Origin: Chitinophagales bacterium
GTDB taxonomy: Bacteria; Bacteroidota; Bacteroidia; Chitinophagales; Chitinophagaceae
Assembly: GCA_020636505.1 (NCBI GenBank)
Contig: JACJXR010000003.1
Location: 1-64,000, forward strand
Direction: 5' to 3'
DNA length: 64,000 bases
In this document: positions 33,806-43,070 of the stretch, one piece after another
How the letters are laid out: each line of letters begins with the position of its first letter
How positions within the stretch are numbered: position 1 is the stretch's first letter
The notes under the pieces: model-generated
Told to the model about the DNA's origin: nothing
What the model saw: only the letters and a program-made list of their open reading frames with translations
The model's database searches: none
Program-made: the position numbers and the translations under genes

Positions 33806-34819
33806 ATGGATAACAATATAAATATACTCGCAATTGAGTCGTCTTGTGATGATACAAGTGCAGCTGTTGTGAAGGACGGGAAAGTGCTCAGTAATCTTGT
33901 GGCCACACAAAAAGTACACGAGCAATATGGAGGTGTGGTGCCTGAAATGGCATCGCGTGCACATATGCAAAATCTTGTACCTGTTGTACAGACCGCATTG
34001 AATAATGCGGGAGTAGATAAGAAGGATATTACCGCTGTTGCATTTACTCAGGCACCCGGCCTTATAGGTTCATTGCTGGTAGGTGCGTCCTTTGCCAAGG
34101 CATATGCTCAGGCATTGAATGTACCGTTGATTGATGTACATCATATGCAAGCCCATGTACTTGCACACTTTATAGACGATCCTAAGCCTGAGTTTCCATT
34201 CTTATGTTTGACGGTATCGGGTGGGCATACCCAGATAGTACTTTGTCGCAGTCATTTGGAGATGGAAGTGATAGGAGAGACCATGGACGATGCGGCAGGA
34301 GAGGCATTTGACAAGACAGCAAAGATGTTGGGGCTACCTTATCCGGGTGGACCGATGGTAGATAAGTTGGCGGCAGCAGGATATGAGAAAAGGTTCACTT
34401 TCCCGATACCCAATATCGAAGGGTATGATTTCAGCTTCAGTGGAATAAAGACGGCGGTACTGTATTTTTTGCAAGAGCAGACAAAGGCAGACCCCGAGTT
34501 CGTGGCCAAGAATATGAATGATATATGTGCCTCTGTACAGCATACCATTATCAAGTTTTTGTTGCTGAAATTGGAAAAAGCCGCAAAAGACCTTGGTGTG
34601 CAACATTTGGGTATTGCAGGAGGTGTGTCTGCAAACAGCGGATTGCGAAAAGCATTTGCCGAATTGTGCGATCATAACGGTTGGCAGTCTTACATTCCCG
34701 AGTTTCAATATTGTACTGACAATGCAGCCATGATAGGTATTACCGCCCATTATAAATACTTGGCCGGTAAGTTCGCAAGTTTGGATGTCAGCCCTACTGC
34801 AAAAGCAAGCTGGGAATGA
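33806..34819 (+). CDS. tsaD: tRNA N6-threonylcarbamoyladenosine transferase TsaD
   Basis: A 337-residue ASKHA-fold protein that transfers threonylcarbamoyl to A37 of ANN-decoding tRNAs, working with TsaB and TsaE. Signatures: ILAIESSCDDTSAAVV at the N terminus, the metal-binding H113-M-Q-A-H117, SGGHTQIV, DDAAGEAFDKTAKMLGLPYPGG, and GGVSANSGLR. ATG 33806 is chosen; longer in-frame starts lie upstream of the promoter box and encode no conserved sequence. It overlaps trmN6 by ATGA. Confidence 0.96.
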   Translation: MDNNINILAIESSCDDTSAAVVKDGKVLSNLVATQKVHEQYGGVVPEMASRAHMQNLVPVVQTALNNAGVDKKDITAVAFTQAPGLIGSLLVGASFAKAYAQALNVPLIDVHHMQAHVLAHFIDDPKPEFPFLCLTVSGGHTQIVLCRSHLEMEVIGETMDDAAGEAFDKTAKMLGLPYPGGPMVDKLAAAGYEKRFTFPIPNIEGYDFSFSGIKTAVLYFLQEQTKADPEFVAKNMNDICASVQHTIIKFLLLKLEKAAKDLGVQHLGIAGGVSANSGLRKAFAELCDHNGWQSYIPEFQYCTDNAAMIGITAHYKYLAGKFASLDVSPTAKASWE

Positions 34820-35532
34820 GTAACAGCTATTTCAAGTTCAAACAATTTACAATATTTCAGGATAAGTGTGCCATGAAGGTGTCAACAGATGCATGTATAC
34901 ATGGTGCATGGACACCTGTTACAGAGCAAGCGGCCAAAGTGCTTGACATAGGCACGGGTACAGGCCTGTTATCATTGATGTTGCTGCAGAGGAACAACAA
35001 GATGACTGTAGATGCCATAGAGATAGATGCCGATGCAGCCGAACAAGCAGCAAGCAATGTCAAAGAGAGTACTTGGCAAGAGAACATCAATATTGTATGC
35101 AGTGATATAAGGACGTACCCGTTTATTCACAAGTATGACCTCATTATATGTAATCCTCCGTTCTTCAATAAAAGTCTTGAGGGGCCAAATGCTCAAAGAA
35201 ATGTTGCAAGACATACAAGTGCTTTGACCTACGATGATTTATTAAGCGTTGTTTCCGATAATTTGATTGAGAGTGGTGTGGCATCCGTGTTACTACCGGC
35301 AAAAGAATTTCAGGAATTTGAACCCTTGCTCAATGAGTATGGTTTATATATTACCGGGCAGTTGTCGATACATCCGAGGGAGGGAGCAAAGGCCAATAGA
35401 GTAGTGGCATTGCTATCCAATAAAAGACAAGACAAAGTCCTTCAAGAGAGCCTGAATATTAGGCAAGCAAATAGTGATGAGTACACACAAGAGTTCATAG
35501 AGCTGTTGCAGCCATACTACTTATCGCTTTAG
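34816..35532 (+). CDS. trmN6: tRNA1(Val) (adenine-37-N6)-methyltransferase (YfiC-like)
   Basis: A 238-residue SAM-dependent methyltransferase. The SAM site is LDIGTGTGLLSLMLLQR (about residues 44-60), and NPPFF (about 116-120) is the NPPY-type motif of N6-adenine methyltransferases. The N terminus FKFKQFTIFQDKCAMKVSTDACIHGAW is the YfiC/TrmN6 hallmark. The start overlaps the tsaD stop (ATGA), so two A37 tRNA modification genes are coupled. It ends one base before the convergent ClC gene stop, with no terminator between. Confidence 0.9.
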   Translation: MSNSYFKFKQFTIFQDKCAMKVSTDACIHGAWTPVTEQAAKVLDIGTGTGLLSLMLLQRNNKMTVDAIEIDADAAEQAASNVKESTWQENINIVCSDIRTYPFIHKYDLIICNPPFFNKSLEGPNAQRNVARHTSALTYDDLLSVVSDNLIESGVASVLLPAKEFQEFEPLLNEYGLYITGQLSIHPREGAKANRVVALLSNKRQDKVLQESLNIRQANSDEYTQEFIELLQPYYLSL

Positions 35533-35533
35533 G

Positions 35534-36922
35534 CTAGATGTAATCTTCTGTAATGTTCGAGTCTTCTTTGATAATCTTCTTCTCGACCAATGCTTTGTGA
35601 TAAAGAGAATATTTCACGTATTTCCTCGTCATGAAGTAAGAGATGGCTGTTACTATCATCAATGGTATGAACAACGTATATCCCCCCGTTATCTCTGCCA
35701 ACAGGAATATTGCAGTCAGCGGTGCATGCATCACACCCGCAAGTACTCCCGCCATTGAAGCGACTATAAAGTTGGCAGTGTTCAATTCGACCAATCCTGT
35801 AAGGTTGACAATGTAAGCGAAGAGGAACCCGACTATGCCACCAATGAACAAAGACGGGGCGAATATGCCTCCATTCCCACCTGCACCGATTGTGAGTCCG
35901 GCACTTACAGACTTGAAAGCAATCAGTAGCAAACAGACCACAATGATGGCCACATGTTTGTTCCCCAAATATTGAAAGTAGGTGTGTGAGGTTAGAGGTT
36001 CGTAATTTCCTTTCATCAGTTGTGTGATGGTGGCATAACCTTCGCCATACAACCCTGGCAGAATGAAGATAAGAATACATAGCGGTATACTACCTCTAAG
36101 CCACGATTTCCAGTTAAGTCCTTTCATGTCGAAGTAGTCTTCTATTTTCTCCACAACATTTGTGGTATATACAGATGCAAGGCCACAGATACTACCCAGT
36201 ATGATATAGAATGGAATAGATGCAACATTCCAACCTTCGATTATGAGGAAGAAAAATTTATCAGGGTATAATAATTGAGACACTACAGTTGCAGTAGCTG
36301 TTGAGATAAGCAAAGGAATTACAAAGGGAATATTGAAGTCTATCATCAATACTTCAAGTGCGAAGATGATACCAGCTATAGGACTATTGAAAATAGCAGC
36401 AATACCACTTGAGGCACCACATGCCAGAAGTAGTGTTGTGTCTCTATAAGGTAACCTAAGATCATGAGCTGTATTTGAACCTATAGCAGACCCTGTTGCA
36501 ACAATTGGCGCTTCAAGTCCAACAGATCCTCCCATAGCAACAGTAACAGAACTTGTTAGTACATGTCCAAAGGTATGTTTCAGGGCCATTCTGCTTTTCT
36601 CTGTTAAAATGCTCCTCAGAATAAAGCCGACACCTCTTTTAAGTTTATTGTTGAATAGTTTTTTTAGCAATATGAGTGATATGCCTACTCCTATTAGTGG
36701 AAATATAGCTGTTAGCCAGTTACTATTCATCAGGTCATTTATCCTGCTGGCTTGATGCTCTACAAAACCTACTAGTAATTTTAGAAAAACAGCTGCTAAA
36801 GCGGAAAGTGCACCAACGACAAAGCTAATGACAATCAGGAAGTTACGATGCCTAACGTGTTTTGTCCTGAAGTGATCCAGCTTGATTAGCAAGCGTCCCA
36901 AGCTTTTTTGGTAATACGTCAT
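35534..36922 (-). CDS. ClC-family chloride channel or antiporter
   Basis: A 462-residue polytopic membrane protein. ClC landmarks: the gating-Glu motif GSVGLEAP with E137, GAGGNGGIFAPSLFIGG for the second selectivity segment, and ASMAGVLAGVMHAPLTAIFLLAEITG near the C terminus. No CBS domains follow. The internal proton-relay position of E. coli ClC (E203) falls on Val 191 in ALEVLMIDF, which favours a channel or altered coupling over a 2Cl-/H+ antiporter; this is inference. It is divergent from the polysaccharide locus. Confidence 0.9.
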   Translation of the reverse strand: MTYYQKSLGRLLIKLDHFRTKHVRHRNFLIVISFVVGALSALAAVFLKLLVGFVEHQASRINDLMNSNWLTAIFPLIGVGISLILLKKLFNNKLKRGVGFILRSILTEKSRMALKHTFGHVLTSSVTVAMGGSVGLEAPIVATGSAIGSNTAHDLRLPYRDTTLLLACGASSGIAAIFNSPIAGIIFALEVLMIDFNIPFVIPLLISTATATVVSQLLYPDKFFFLIIEGWNVASIPFYIILGSICGLASVYTTNVVEKIEDYFDMKGLNWKSWLRGSIPLCILIFILPGLYGEGYATITQLMKGNYEPLTSHTYFQYLGNKHVAIIVVCLLLIAFKSVSAGLTIGAGGNGGIFAPSLFIGGIVGFLFAYIVNLTGLVELNTANFIVASMAGVLAGVMHAPLTAIFLLAEITGGYTLFIPLMIVTAISYFMTRKYVKYSLYHKALVEKKIIKEDSNITEDYI

Positions 36923-37087
36923 TCAGTGCTTTTGTCAGAGTCTGCTGAAAGGCAAAGATAGATTATCTTAAGGTTTATGATAATTGTATTAATCTGCCTT
37001 ATGTTGGATAGGAATAATTTTATATGATAAAAAAATGCAATTAGTTATAAGTTAATAACCTGAGTTCCTTCTGTGAGTTTTTATGAG

Positions 37088-37095
37088 TACTTTTG
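37088..37095 (+). promoter_or_regulatory. -7 box TACTTTTG heading the polysaccharide locus
   Basis: TAnnTTTG box followed by a 138-base leader before the start at 37234, unusually long for this window. The 36923-37233 gap is A/T-rich and holds no gene. Only weak inverted repeats (such as AGCT-GAGT-AGCT near 37190) are seen in the leader. Confidence 0.5.
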
Positions 37096-37233
37096 CACGC
37101 AATAATAGATGCCATATTCATATTGTATAATGCATTAGCGTAATAGGTATATGATATCTGTATAAGATTGATAAACAGCTAAATGCAACTAGCTGAGTAG
37201 CTAAAATAAAAGACAGAATAATTTTAAAGGTCT

Positions 37234-39705
37234 ATGAGTACAACAAACGACGTCAATACTTCCGCAAGCGCAAATGTAGCAGCAGCTGAAAAAGAGTCGG
37301 AAGGAAGTATGTTTAATGTAAAATGGATCTTTACAACTATACTAGCTACCTGGCCTTGGTTTGTTGCAAGTATGGCTATAGCATACTTGATAGCATATAT
37401 GTATCTGAGGTATGCGGTTCCTATATATAAGGTTGGTAATGAAATATTGATAGAAGATACGAGAACAAACAGTAATGCATCAGCAGAAGCTCTTGTATTA
37501 TCAGATCTTGGGCTGCATAATCAGACAGATAATATCAATAATGTAATGCGTTCTTTCAGAAAACGTGAGTTAATGGAAGAGGTTGTAAGGGAGCTTGGTC
37601 TTAACATTCGTTATTTCGAACACGGAAGGTTTAAGACTGGAGAGTTTTATACAAATAATCCATTCAAGGTTTTCGTTGCAGATTCGTTAGTGGAAGGAAT
37701 AGGAGGAACTCAATCTTATACTTTTGTTTTTGATAAAGATGGCAGCTTTCAATATAAGCCTACAGGGACTAAGGAATACCTGAGTGGTAAGCTGAATGAG
37801 CCATTAACCTTGCAATTCGGAGAAGTGAAAATTGTAAAGACAGGTTATCCACTTCATTATGGTACAGAGTATGAAGTAACTTTGTCGAATACAGCTACCT
37901 CTGCACTTACATTTGCAGGTAGAATAGGTTTAAGCAGACCAGATAGGTCTGATAATACGATCAATATAACTTCTACAGATGAGCTTCCTAAAAGAGCTAT
38001 AGATGTGATAAATGTGTTGGTAGAGGTATTTAAAGTGGCGGATACTGCTGAGAAAAACCGCTTTGCTAAACACACCATCGACTTTATAGACAAAAGGCTT
38101 GAAGAGGTAAAGAAAGATTTGGTGAGTGTTGAAACGCAGTTAAAGGATTTCAAACAAGATAATCAATACATAAATATAGCTTCTCAGTCGGACATGTTGA
38201 TTGCCACGACAGGAGAGTTTAGCAAAAAATTGTCTGAAGCTCAGGTTCAGCTAGAAATAATAAAGGACATAAAGCAGTATGTGAAGAATAATGGTAATCT
38301 CCATGAGATGATACCTACTACACTTTTTATCGAGGATAATAATTTGACCACATATCTTGTTGAGTATAATAACCTGTTGCAAGAAAGGGCAAGAAAAGAA
38401 GCCAGCTACCAAGAAGAAAGCCCTGTAATAAAAGCGATAGATAAAGAACTTAAGACAGCGCGTTCCATCATTTTAGAAAATATTAAAACCCTTGAGTCAT
38501 CATTAAATATCCAACTGGATAAACTGGAAGAAAGGTCTGCTAATCTGAACAGTCAGATAAGAGCGGTACCAAAGAAGGAGATGCAGGCTCTTGATTATAC
38601 CAGACAGCAAAGTATCAAACAGGAGTTGTATTTGTATCTTCTGAAAAAGAAAGAAGAAACAGCTGTAACACAAGCGGCAACCATTTCAGGAGTGACAGTA
38701 ATTAATACTGCTAGTAATTATGGTGCCATATATCCTGATAAGGGAAGAATAAAGAATAGGGCTATTATTATTGGTTTTCTGATACCAATGGTATTCTTCT
38801 CAGTACGTCGACTGCTGAATAATAAGGTAATTGCGAAAAGTGATATAATTCCTATTTCTGATATACCAGTGTTAGGTGAAATAGGTCATTACAAAGACGA
38901 AGAAAGTCAGATCGCTGTTAAGAGAAACAGTAATACAGCAATGGCAGAGCAGTTTCGGGCATTGCGAACTAATATTCAGTTCCTATTACCAGATCCCGAT
39001 GATAAAGTGATACTACTCACATCGAGTATGAGTGGTGAGGGTAAATCATTTGCTGCAATTAACCTTGCAATCACTTTTGCGATCTCCGGAAATAAAGTAG
39101 TCTTAATAGAGTTTGACCTTAGGAAACCAAAGATATCTAAGCATTTAGGGGTTGATAATACAAATGGTATATCGGGCTATGCTATAGGAAAGTATGACCT
39201 AAATAGCATTATTGTGCCATCAGGTGTAGATGAGAACCTCTATGTTATTCCATCTGGTCATATACCTCCTAACCCTGCAGAGCTTATGATGTTGCCAAAG
39301 ATAGATCAGATGTTTGAGCAGCTTAAAAAAGACTTTGATTACATAATTATTGATACTGCACCTGCCGGCTTGGTAACAGATGCCGTTTTGCTTAACCGCT
39401 TTTCTGATACATGCTTATACATCGTAAGGCAAGGATATACATACAAACAGCAAATACAGTTAGCGAATGATCTTAAGGATACCGGAAGGATATCGAAGAT
39501 CAATTTTGTTATCAATGATGTTGTGTTTAACAGAGGGTACTCATATGGTTATGGATACGGTTATGGCTATGGTTATGGCTATGGTTATGGCTACGGTTAC
39601 GGCTATGGAGAGCATGGTTCAGGATATTATCAGACTGAGAAAACATTCATGGATAAAGTACGTGGCTCTATCGGAAACCTCTTTAAGAAAAGACGGTTTA
39701 AATAA
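37234..39705 (+). CDS. Wzc-like polysaccharide chain-length protein / tyrosine autokinase
   Basis: An 823-residue inner-membrane protein. A Wzz-type domain with TM1 at about residues 38-60, a periplasmic coiled-coil part (about 270-460) and TM2 at about 510-525 precede a cytoplasmic BY-kinase domain. The kinase has Walker A S600-G-E-G-K-S605, a Walker A' FDLRKPK and Walker B DYIIIDTAP. The C-terminal tail has 11 Tyr-Gly units (residues 771-792) plus further Tyr: the autophosphorylated cluster, in an extreme form. It controls polymer length and export. No Wza-type outer-membrane channel is in the window, and the exporter here is of ABC type. Confidence 0.9.
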   Translation: MSTTNDVNTSASANVAAAEKESEGSMFNVKWIFTTILATWPWFVASMAIAYLIAYMYLRYAVPIYKVGNEILIEDTRTNSNASAEALVLSDLGLHNQTDNINNVMRSFRKRELMEEVVRELGLNIRYFEHGRFKTGEFYTNNPFKVFVADSLVEGIGGTQSYTFVFDKDGSFQYKPTGTKEYLSGKLNEPLTLQFGEVKIVKTGYPLHYGTEYEVTLSNTATSALTFAGRIGLSRPDRSDNTINITSTDELPKRAIDVINVLVEVFKVADTAEKNRFAKHTIDFIDKRLEEVKKDLVSVETQLKDFKQDNQYINIASQSDMLIATTGEFSKKLSEAQVQLEIIKDIKQYVKNNGNLHEMIPTTLFIEDNNLTTYLVEYNNLLQERARKEASYQEESPVIKAIDKELKTARSIILENIKTLESSLNIQLDKLEERSANLNSQIRAVPKKEMQALDYTRQQSIKQELYLYLLKKKEETAVTQAATISGVTVINTASNYGAIYPDKGRIKNRAIIIGFLIPMVFFSVRRLLNNKVIAKSDIIPISDIPVLGEIGHYKDEESQIAVKRNSNTAMAEQFRALRTNIQFLLPDPDDKVILLTSSMSGEGKSFAAINLAITFAISGNKVVLIEFDLRKPKISKHLGVDNTNGISGYAIGKYDLNSIIVPSGVDENLYVIPSGHIPPNPAELMMLPKIDQMFEQLKKDFDYIIIDTAPAGLVTDAVLLNRFSDTCLYIVRQGYTYKQQIQLANDLKDTGRISKINFVINDVVFNRGYSYGYGYGYGYGYGYGYGYGYGYGEHGSGYYQTEKTFMDKVRGSIGNLFKKRRFK
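39544..39609 (+). repeat. In-frame hexanucleotide repeat encoding (Tyr-Gly)11
   Basis: Eleven consecutive TAY-GGN units, mostly TATGGT/TATGGC, code for the BY-kinase tail. Copy-number change by slippage would keep the reading frame and alter only the number of tyrosines. Confidence 0.9.
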
Positions 39706-39748
39706 TTATTAATTGCTTTATTCTCTTAGAGTTAGCAAGGGTATTTAA

Positions 39749-39756
39749 TACCTTTG
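39749..39756 (+). promoter_or_regulatory. -7 box TACCTTTG, internal promoter of the polysaccharide locus
   Basis: TAnnTTTG box in the 158-base gap after the BY-kinase gene, 107 bases before the next start. No terminator is seen before it, so it would add to read-through. Confidence 0.5.
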
Positions 39757-39776
39757 CGCGTCATTTATGGTAAGCG

Positions 39777-39834
39777 TTGCTATATCTTATTATATAGCAA
39801 TAAAAGTCAGTAAGTACACAGCTATGTGACTGAC
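39777..39834 (+). other. Two hairpins in the leader before the 39864 glycosyltransferase
   Basis: Hairpin 1: TTGCTATAT (39777-39785) pairs perfectly with 39792-39800. Hairpin 2: GTCAGT (39806-39811) with ACTGAC (39829-39834) and inner CACA (39817-39820) with TGTG (39825-39828), leaving a 5-base bulge. Neither has a following U tract, so these are not simple terminators. A regulatory leader is possible but unproven. Confidence 0.45.
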
Positions 39835-39863
39835 AATAGCGAAGCTGTATCAGAAAGTCACAA

Positions 39864-40985
39864 TTGAGCAAAAAAGTCCTGTTTCTTAATCTTGTAGCAT
39901 TCACCAAAAATGGTGGTATTGAACGCTTCAATAAATGTTTCCTAAAGGCACTCAATGATCTTGACGATACCGGAAATACCATTTCAGCATCACTATCAGC
40001 ATATGATAACGATGTGAATACAGCTTACTATCAGCAAACTAAATACAAGGGATTTAACAAGAATAAGGGGCTATTTGTAATCGCCAGTTTATTCAAAGCA
40101 TCACAATTCGATATTATATTCCTTGCGCATATTAACTTGGCAATGGTAGGAGTGTTGATAAAGAAGCTCTTCCCTTCCAAAAAGGTAGTGCTTATCACAC
40201 ATGGTATAGAGGTTTGGAAACCGCTGACAGGAATAAAAGCCAAGGTCTTAAGTGTGTGTGACCTGATAATAAGCGTGAGTGACTTTACGCGCCAAAAGCT
40301 AGTAAAGGAGAATAGCGTACCTATTGATAAGATAAAAGTATTCCCTAATACGATCGATCCTTATTTTCCATTACCGGAGATGTTGAGAAAAGATAATAGT
40401 TTAAGAAACAGGTATGGAATTGGTAAAGATGATTTTGTATTGTATACGTTAACAAGGTTGGCAAATACAGAAGCATTTAAGGGGTATGATAACGTGATAG
40501 CTACAATGGGTAGAGTTGTGGCAAAATATCCTTATGCCAAATATGTTATTGGGGGTAAGTATAGTGATGAAGAAAAGACACGTGTAGATAAGCTTGTAAA
40601 AGAGTATGGTCTTGAAAACAACATCATTCTAACCGGTTTTCTTGATGAAGAGGAGTTAGTAGCACATTATCAGATGGCTGACTTGTATATAATGCCAAGT
40701 AAAAAAGAAGGATTTGGTATTGTCTTTATTGAAGCTCTGGTTTGTGGGTTGCCTGTTATTGCAGGAAATGCAGATGGGTCAGTAGATGCACTTAAAGGAG
40801 GTGAACTGGGAACCTTGGTTAACCCCGATAGCATCGATGAGCTGGAGGGGGCAATTGTTACTCATATTGACAAGGATATAAGAAGTGATGTAAAGCGTAG
40901 TGAAAGGCTTAAAATGCTTACATTAGATAGCTTTTCGTTTGATAGATATAAAGAACGCCTTAAAAATATCATAGCGGCTTGTTAG
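39864..40985 (+). CDS. Glycosyltransferase family 4
   Basis: A 373-residue GT-B glycosyltransferase. The acceptor half begins VLFLNLVAFTKNGGIERFNKCFLKAL. The donor half has the GT4 signature LYTLTRLANTEAFKGYD, then PSKKEGFGIVFIEALVCGLPVIAGNADGSVDAL with the catalytic E-x7-E motif. The donor sugar is unknown. The start is TTG 39864; no in-frame ATG is near and the conserved region begins within 10 residues. First gene after the internal promoter. Confidence 0.88.
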   Translation: MSKKVLFLNLVAFTKNGGIERFNKCFLKALNDLDDTGNTISASLSAYDNDVNTAYYQQTKYKGFNKNKGLFVIASLFKASQFDIIFLAHINLAMVGVLIKKLFPSKKVVLITHGIEVWKPLTGIKAKVLSVCDLIISVSDFTRQKLVKENSVPIDKIKVFPNTIDPYFPLPEMLRKDNSLRNRYGIGKDDFVLYTLTRLANTEAFKGYDNVIATMGRVVAKYPYAKYVIGGKYSDEEKTRVDKLVKEYGLENNIILTGFLDEEELVAHYQMADLYIMPSKKEGFGIVFIEALVCGLPVIAGNADGSVDALKGGELGTLVNPDSIDELEGAIVTHIDKDIRSDVKRSERLKMLTLDSFSFDRYKERLKNIIAAC

Positions 40986-41007
40986 GCTATGAATTAGTTT
41001 TATAATA

Positions 41008-42120
41008 ATGGCAAAAGTTGCATTAATAACAGGAATAACGGGTCAAGACGGTGCTTACCTCGCTGAGCTGTTGCTGAAGAAGGGGTATATTGTACATGGT
41101 ATTAAGAGGAGAAGCTCTCTCTTTAATACTGATAGGATAGATCATCTCTATCAGGATCCACACGTGCGTGACAGGCATTTTATACTTCATTACGGTGATT
41201 TGTCGGACAGTACAAACATCATAAGAATTATACAGGAAGCGCAGCCGGACGAAATATATAATTTGGGTGCAATGAGCCATGTGAAAGTGAGTTTTGAAAC
41301 ACCTGAGTATACAGCCAATACCGATGCTATGGGCACACTACGTATCCTTGAGGCAGTAAGGCTGTTGGGGATGACTGAGAAAGTACGGATATATCAGGCT
41401 TCAACATCTGAACTTTATGGTAAGGTACAGGAAGTGCCTCAAACAGAAACAACACCTTTCTACCCTCGTTCGCCATATGGAGTGGCAAAGCTCTATGGGT
41501 ATTGGATAACGGTAAACTATCGTGAAGCATACAATATGTATGCCTGTAACGGTATATTGTTCAATCATGAAAGCCCGCTAAGAGGAGAGACTTTTGTAAC
41601 ACGTAAAATTACACGCGCCGTTGCCCAGATATCATTAGGCTTACAAGAAAAGTTTTACATAGGCAATATGGATGCGAAGAGAGATTGGGGGCATGCCAGA
41701 GATTATGTTGAAGCTATGTGGCTAATGCTACAACAAGACCAACCTGAAGATTTTGTCATTGCAACTGGTGTTACTACTACAGTAAGAGATTTTATTAAAA
41801 TGGCATTTGCAGAAGCAGGTGCTGAAGTAGAGTTTAAAGGTGAGGGAGTTGCTGAAATTGGTATAATAAAATCATGTGATGCATCTACTGCGCTAAAAGT
41901 AGGGCAGGAAGTAGTGTGTGTTGACCCGAAATACTTTAGACCAACTGAAGTAGAGCTATTGATCGGAGATGCTACAAAGGCTAAAGAAAAACTAGGCTGG
42001 GAACCAAAGTGTACTTTACAAGAGTTGGTGAAAGAGATGGTTGCGGCCGATATAGAAACATTTAATAAAGAGAAGTTGTTGAAAGACGCAGGTTACGATT
42101 ACTTTCAACAGCATGATTAG
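41008..42120 (+). CDS. gmd: GDP-mannose 4,6-dehydratase
   Basis: A 370-residue SDR enzyme making GDP-4-keto-6-deoxymannose from GDP-mannose. The NADP site is [29 protein letters not shown], followed by [27 protein letters not shown]. The catalytic region has [31 protein letters not shown] with the YxxxK pair, then [19 protein letters not shown]. All blocks are family hallmarks. The next gene is fcl, 5 bases downstream, completing GDP-L-fucose synthesis. Confidence 0.97.
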   Translation: MAKVALITGITGQDGAYLAELLLKKGYIVHGIKRRSSLFNTDRIDHLYQDPHVRDRHFILHYGDLSDSTNIIRIIQEAQPDEIYNLGAMSHVKVSFETPEYTANTDAMGTLRILEAVRLLGMTEKVRIYQASTSELYGKVQEVPQTETTPFYPRSPYGVAKLYGYWITVNYREAYNMYACNGILFNHESPLRGETFVTRKITRAVAQISLGLQEKFYIGNMDAKRDWGHARDYVEAMWLMLQQDQPEDFVIATGVTTTVRDFIKMAFAEAGAEVEFKGEGVAEIGIIKSCDASTALKVGQEVVCVDPKYFRPTEVELLIGDATKAKEKLGWEPKCTLQELVKEMVAADIETFNKEKLLKDAGYDYFQQHD

Positions 42121-42125
42121 CATTA

Positions 42126-43061
42126 ATGGATAAGGGTAGTAAAATATTCATTGCCGGCCATAGAGGTATGGTAGGCAGTGCCATATTAAGGAAGCTGGAA
42201 GCTGAGGCGTATACTAATCTTGTATACAAAACATCTTCAGATTTAGATCTTCGCAATCAAGAGCAGGTAGCCAATTTTTTCAGTGCAGAAAAGCCTGAGT
42301 ATGTATTTCTGGCTGCTGCAAAAGTTGGCGGAATACTCGCAAACAATACATATAGGGCAGAGTTTCTTTACGATAACCTGATGATACAGAATAATGTTAT
42401 TCATCAATCGTATGTGAATGGAGTTACTAAGCTATTGTTTCTAGGTTCATCTTGCATATATCCGAAGTTTGCCGAACAGCCAATGCGTGAAGACGCATTG
42501 TTGACCGGGCTGCTTGAACCTACAAATGAACCCTACGCTATAGCCAAGATTGCAGGTATTAAGATGTGTGATGCATACCGCGATCAATACGGTTGCAATA
42601 ACATATCAGCTATGCCAACTAATCTTTATGGTCCTAATGATAATTATGACCTTAAAAAATCGCACGTATTACCGGCATTGTTGCGCAAGTTTCATGAAGC
42701 GAAAGAAAATAACGTAGAACAGGTTGAAGTTTGGGGCTCAGGGGCTCCGCTAAGAGAGTTTTTACATGTTGATGATCTTGCAGAAGCATGCCTCTTTCTG
42801 ATGAATAATTATAATGAAGCTGGGCATATAAACGTTGGCTCAAGCTCAGAAGTGAGTATAAAAGAGCTCGCTAATATTATTAAAGAAGTTGTAGGGTATG
42901 AAGGAGATTTGATATGGGATGCAAGCAAACCCGATGGTACTCCTCGTAAATTGATGGATAATACCAAAATAAATGGTTTAGGGTGGAGCCCTAAAATATC
43001 TCTTCAAGAGGGAATTAAATCTGTTTATCAGGAAAAATTTCTTGTAGTAAATAATAGTTAA
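42126..43061 (+). CDS. fcl: GDP-L-fucose synthase
   Basis: A 311-residue SDR epimerase/reductase converting GDP-4-keto-6-deoxymannose to GDP-L-fucose. Signatures: [13 protein letters not shown] at the N terminus, [46 protein letters not shown] and [10 protein letters not shown] with the catalytic Yxxx[19 protein letters not shown] follows. The length is typical. With gmd it shows that the glycan contains L-fucose. Confidence 0.97.
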   Translation: MDKGSKIFIAGHRGMVGSAILRKLEAEAYTNLVYKTSSDLDLRNQEQVANFFSAEKPEYVFLAAAKVGGILANNTYRAEFLYDNLMIQNNVIHQSYVNGVTKLLFLGSSCIYPKFAEQPMREDALLTGLLEPTNEPYAIAKIAGIKMCDAYRDQYGCNNISAMPTNLYGPNDNYDLKKSHVLPALLRKFHEAKENNVEQVEVWGSGAPLREFLHVDDLAEACLFLMNNYNEAGHINVGSSSEVSIKELANIIKEVVGYEGDLIWDASKPDGTPRKLMDNTKINGLGWSPKISLQEGIKSVYQEKFLVVNNS

Positions 43062-43070
43062 GCTACACTA

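Noticed and set aside
39544..39609. Tandem repeat as a CRISPR array or intergenic minisatellite
   Set aside because: Units are 6 bp with no spacers and lie fully in frame inside a kinase gene; it is a coding repeat. No CRISPR array was found in the window.
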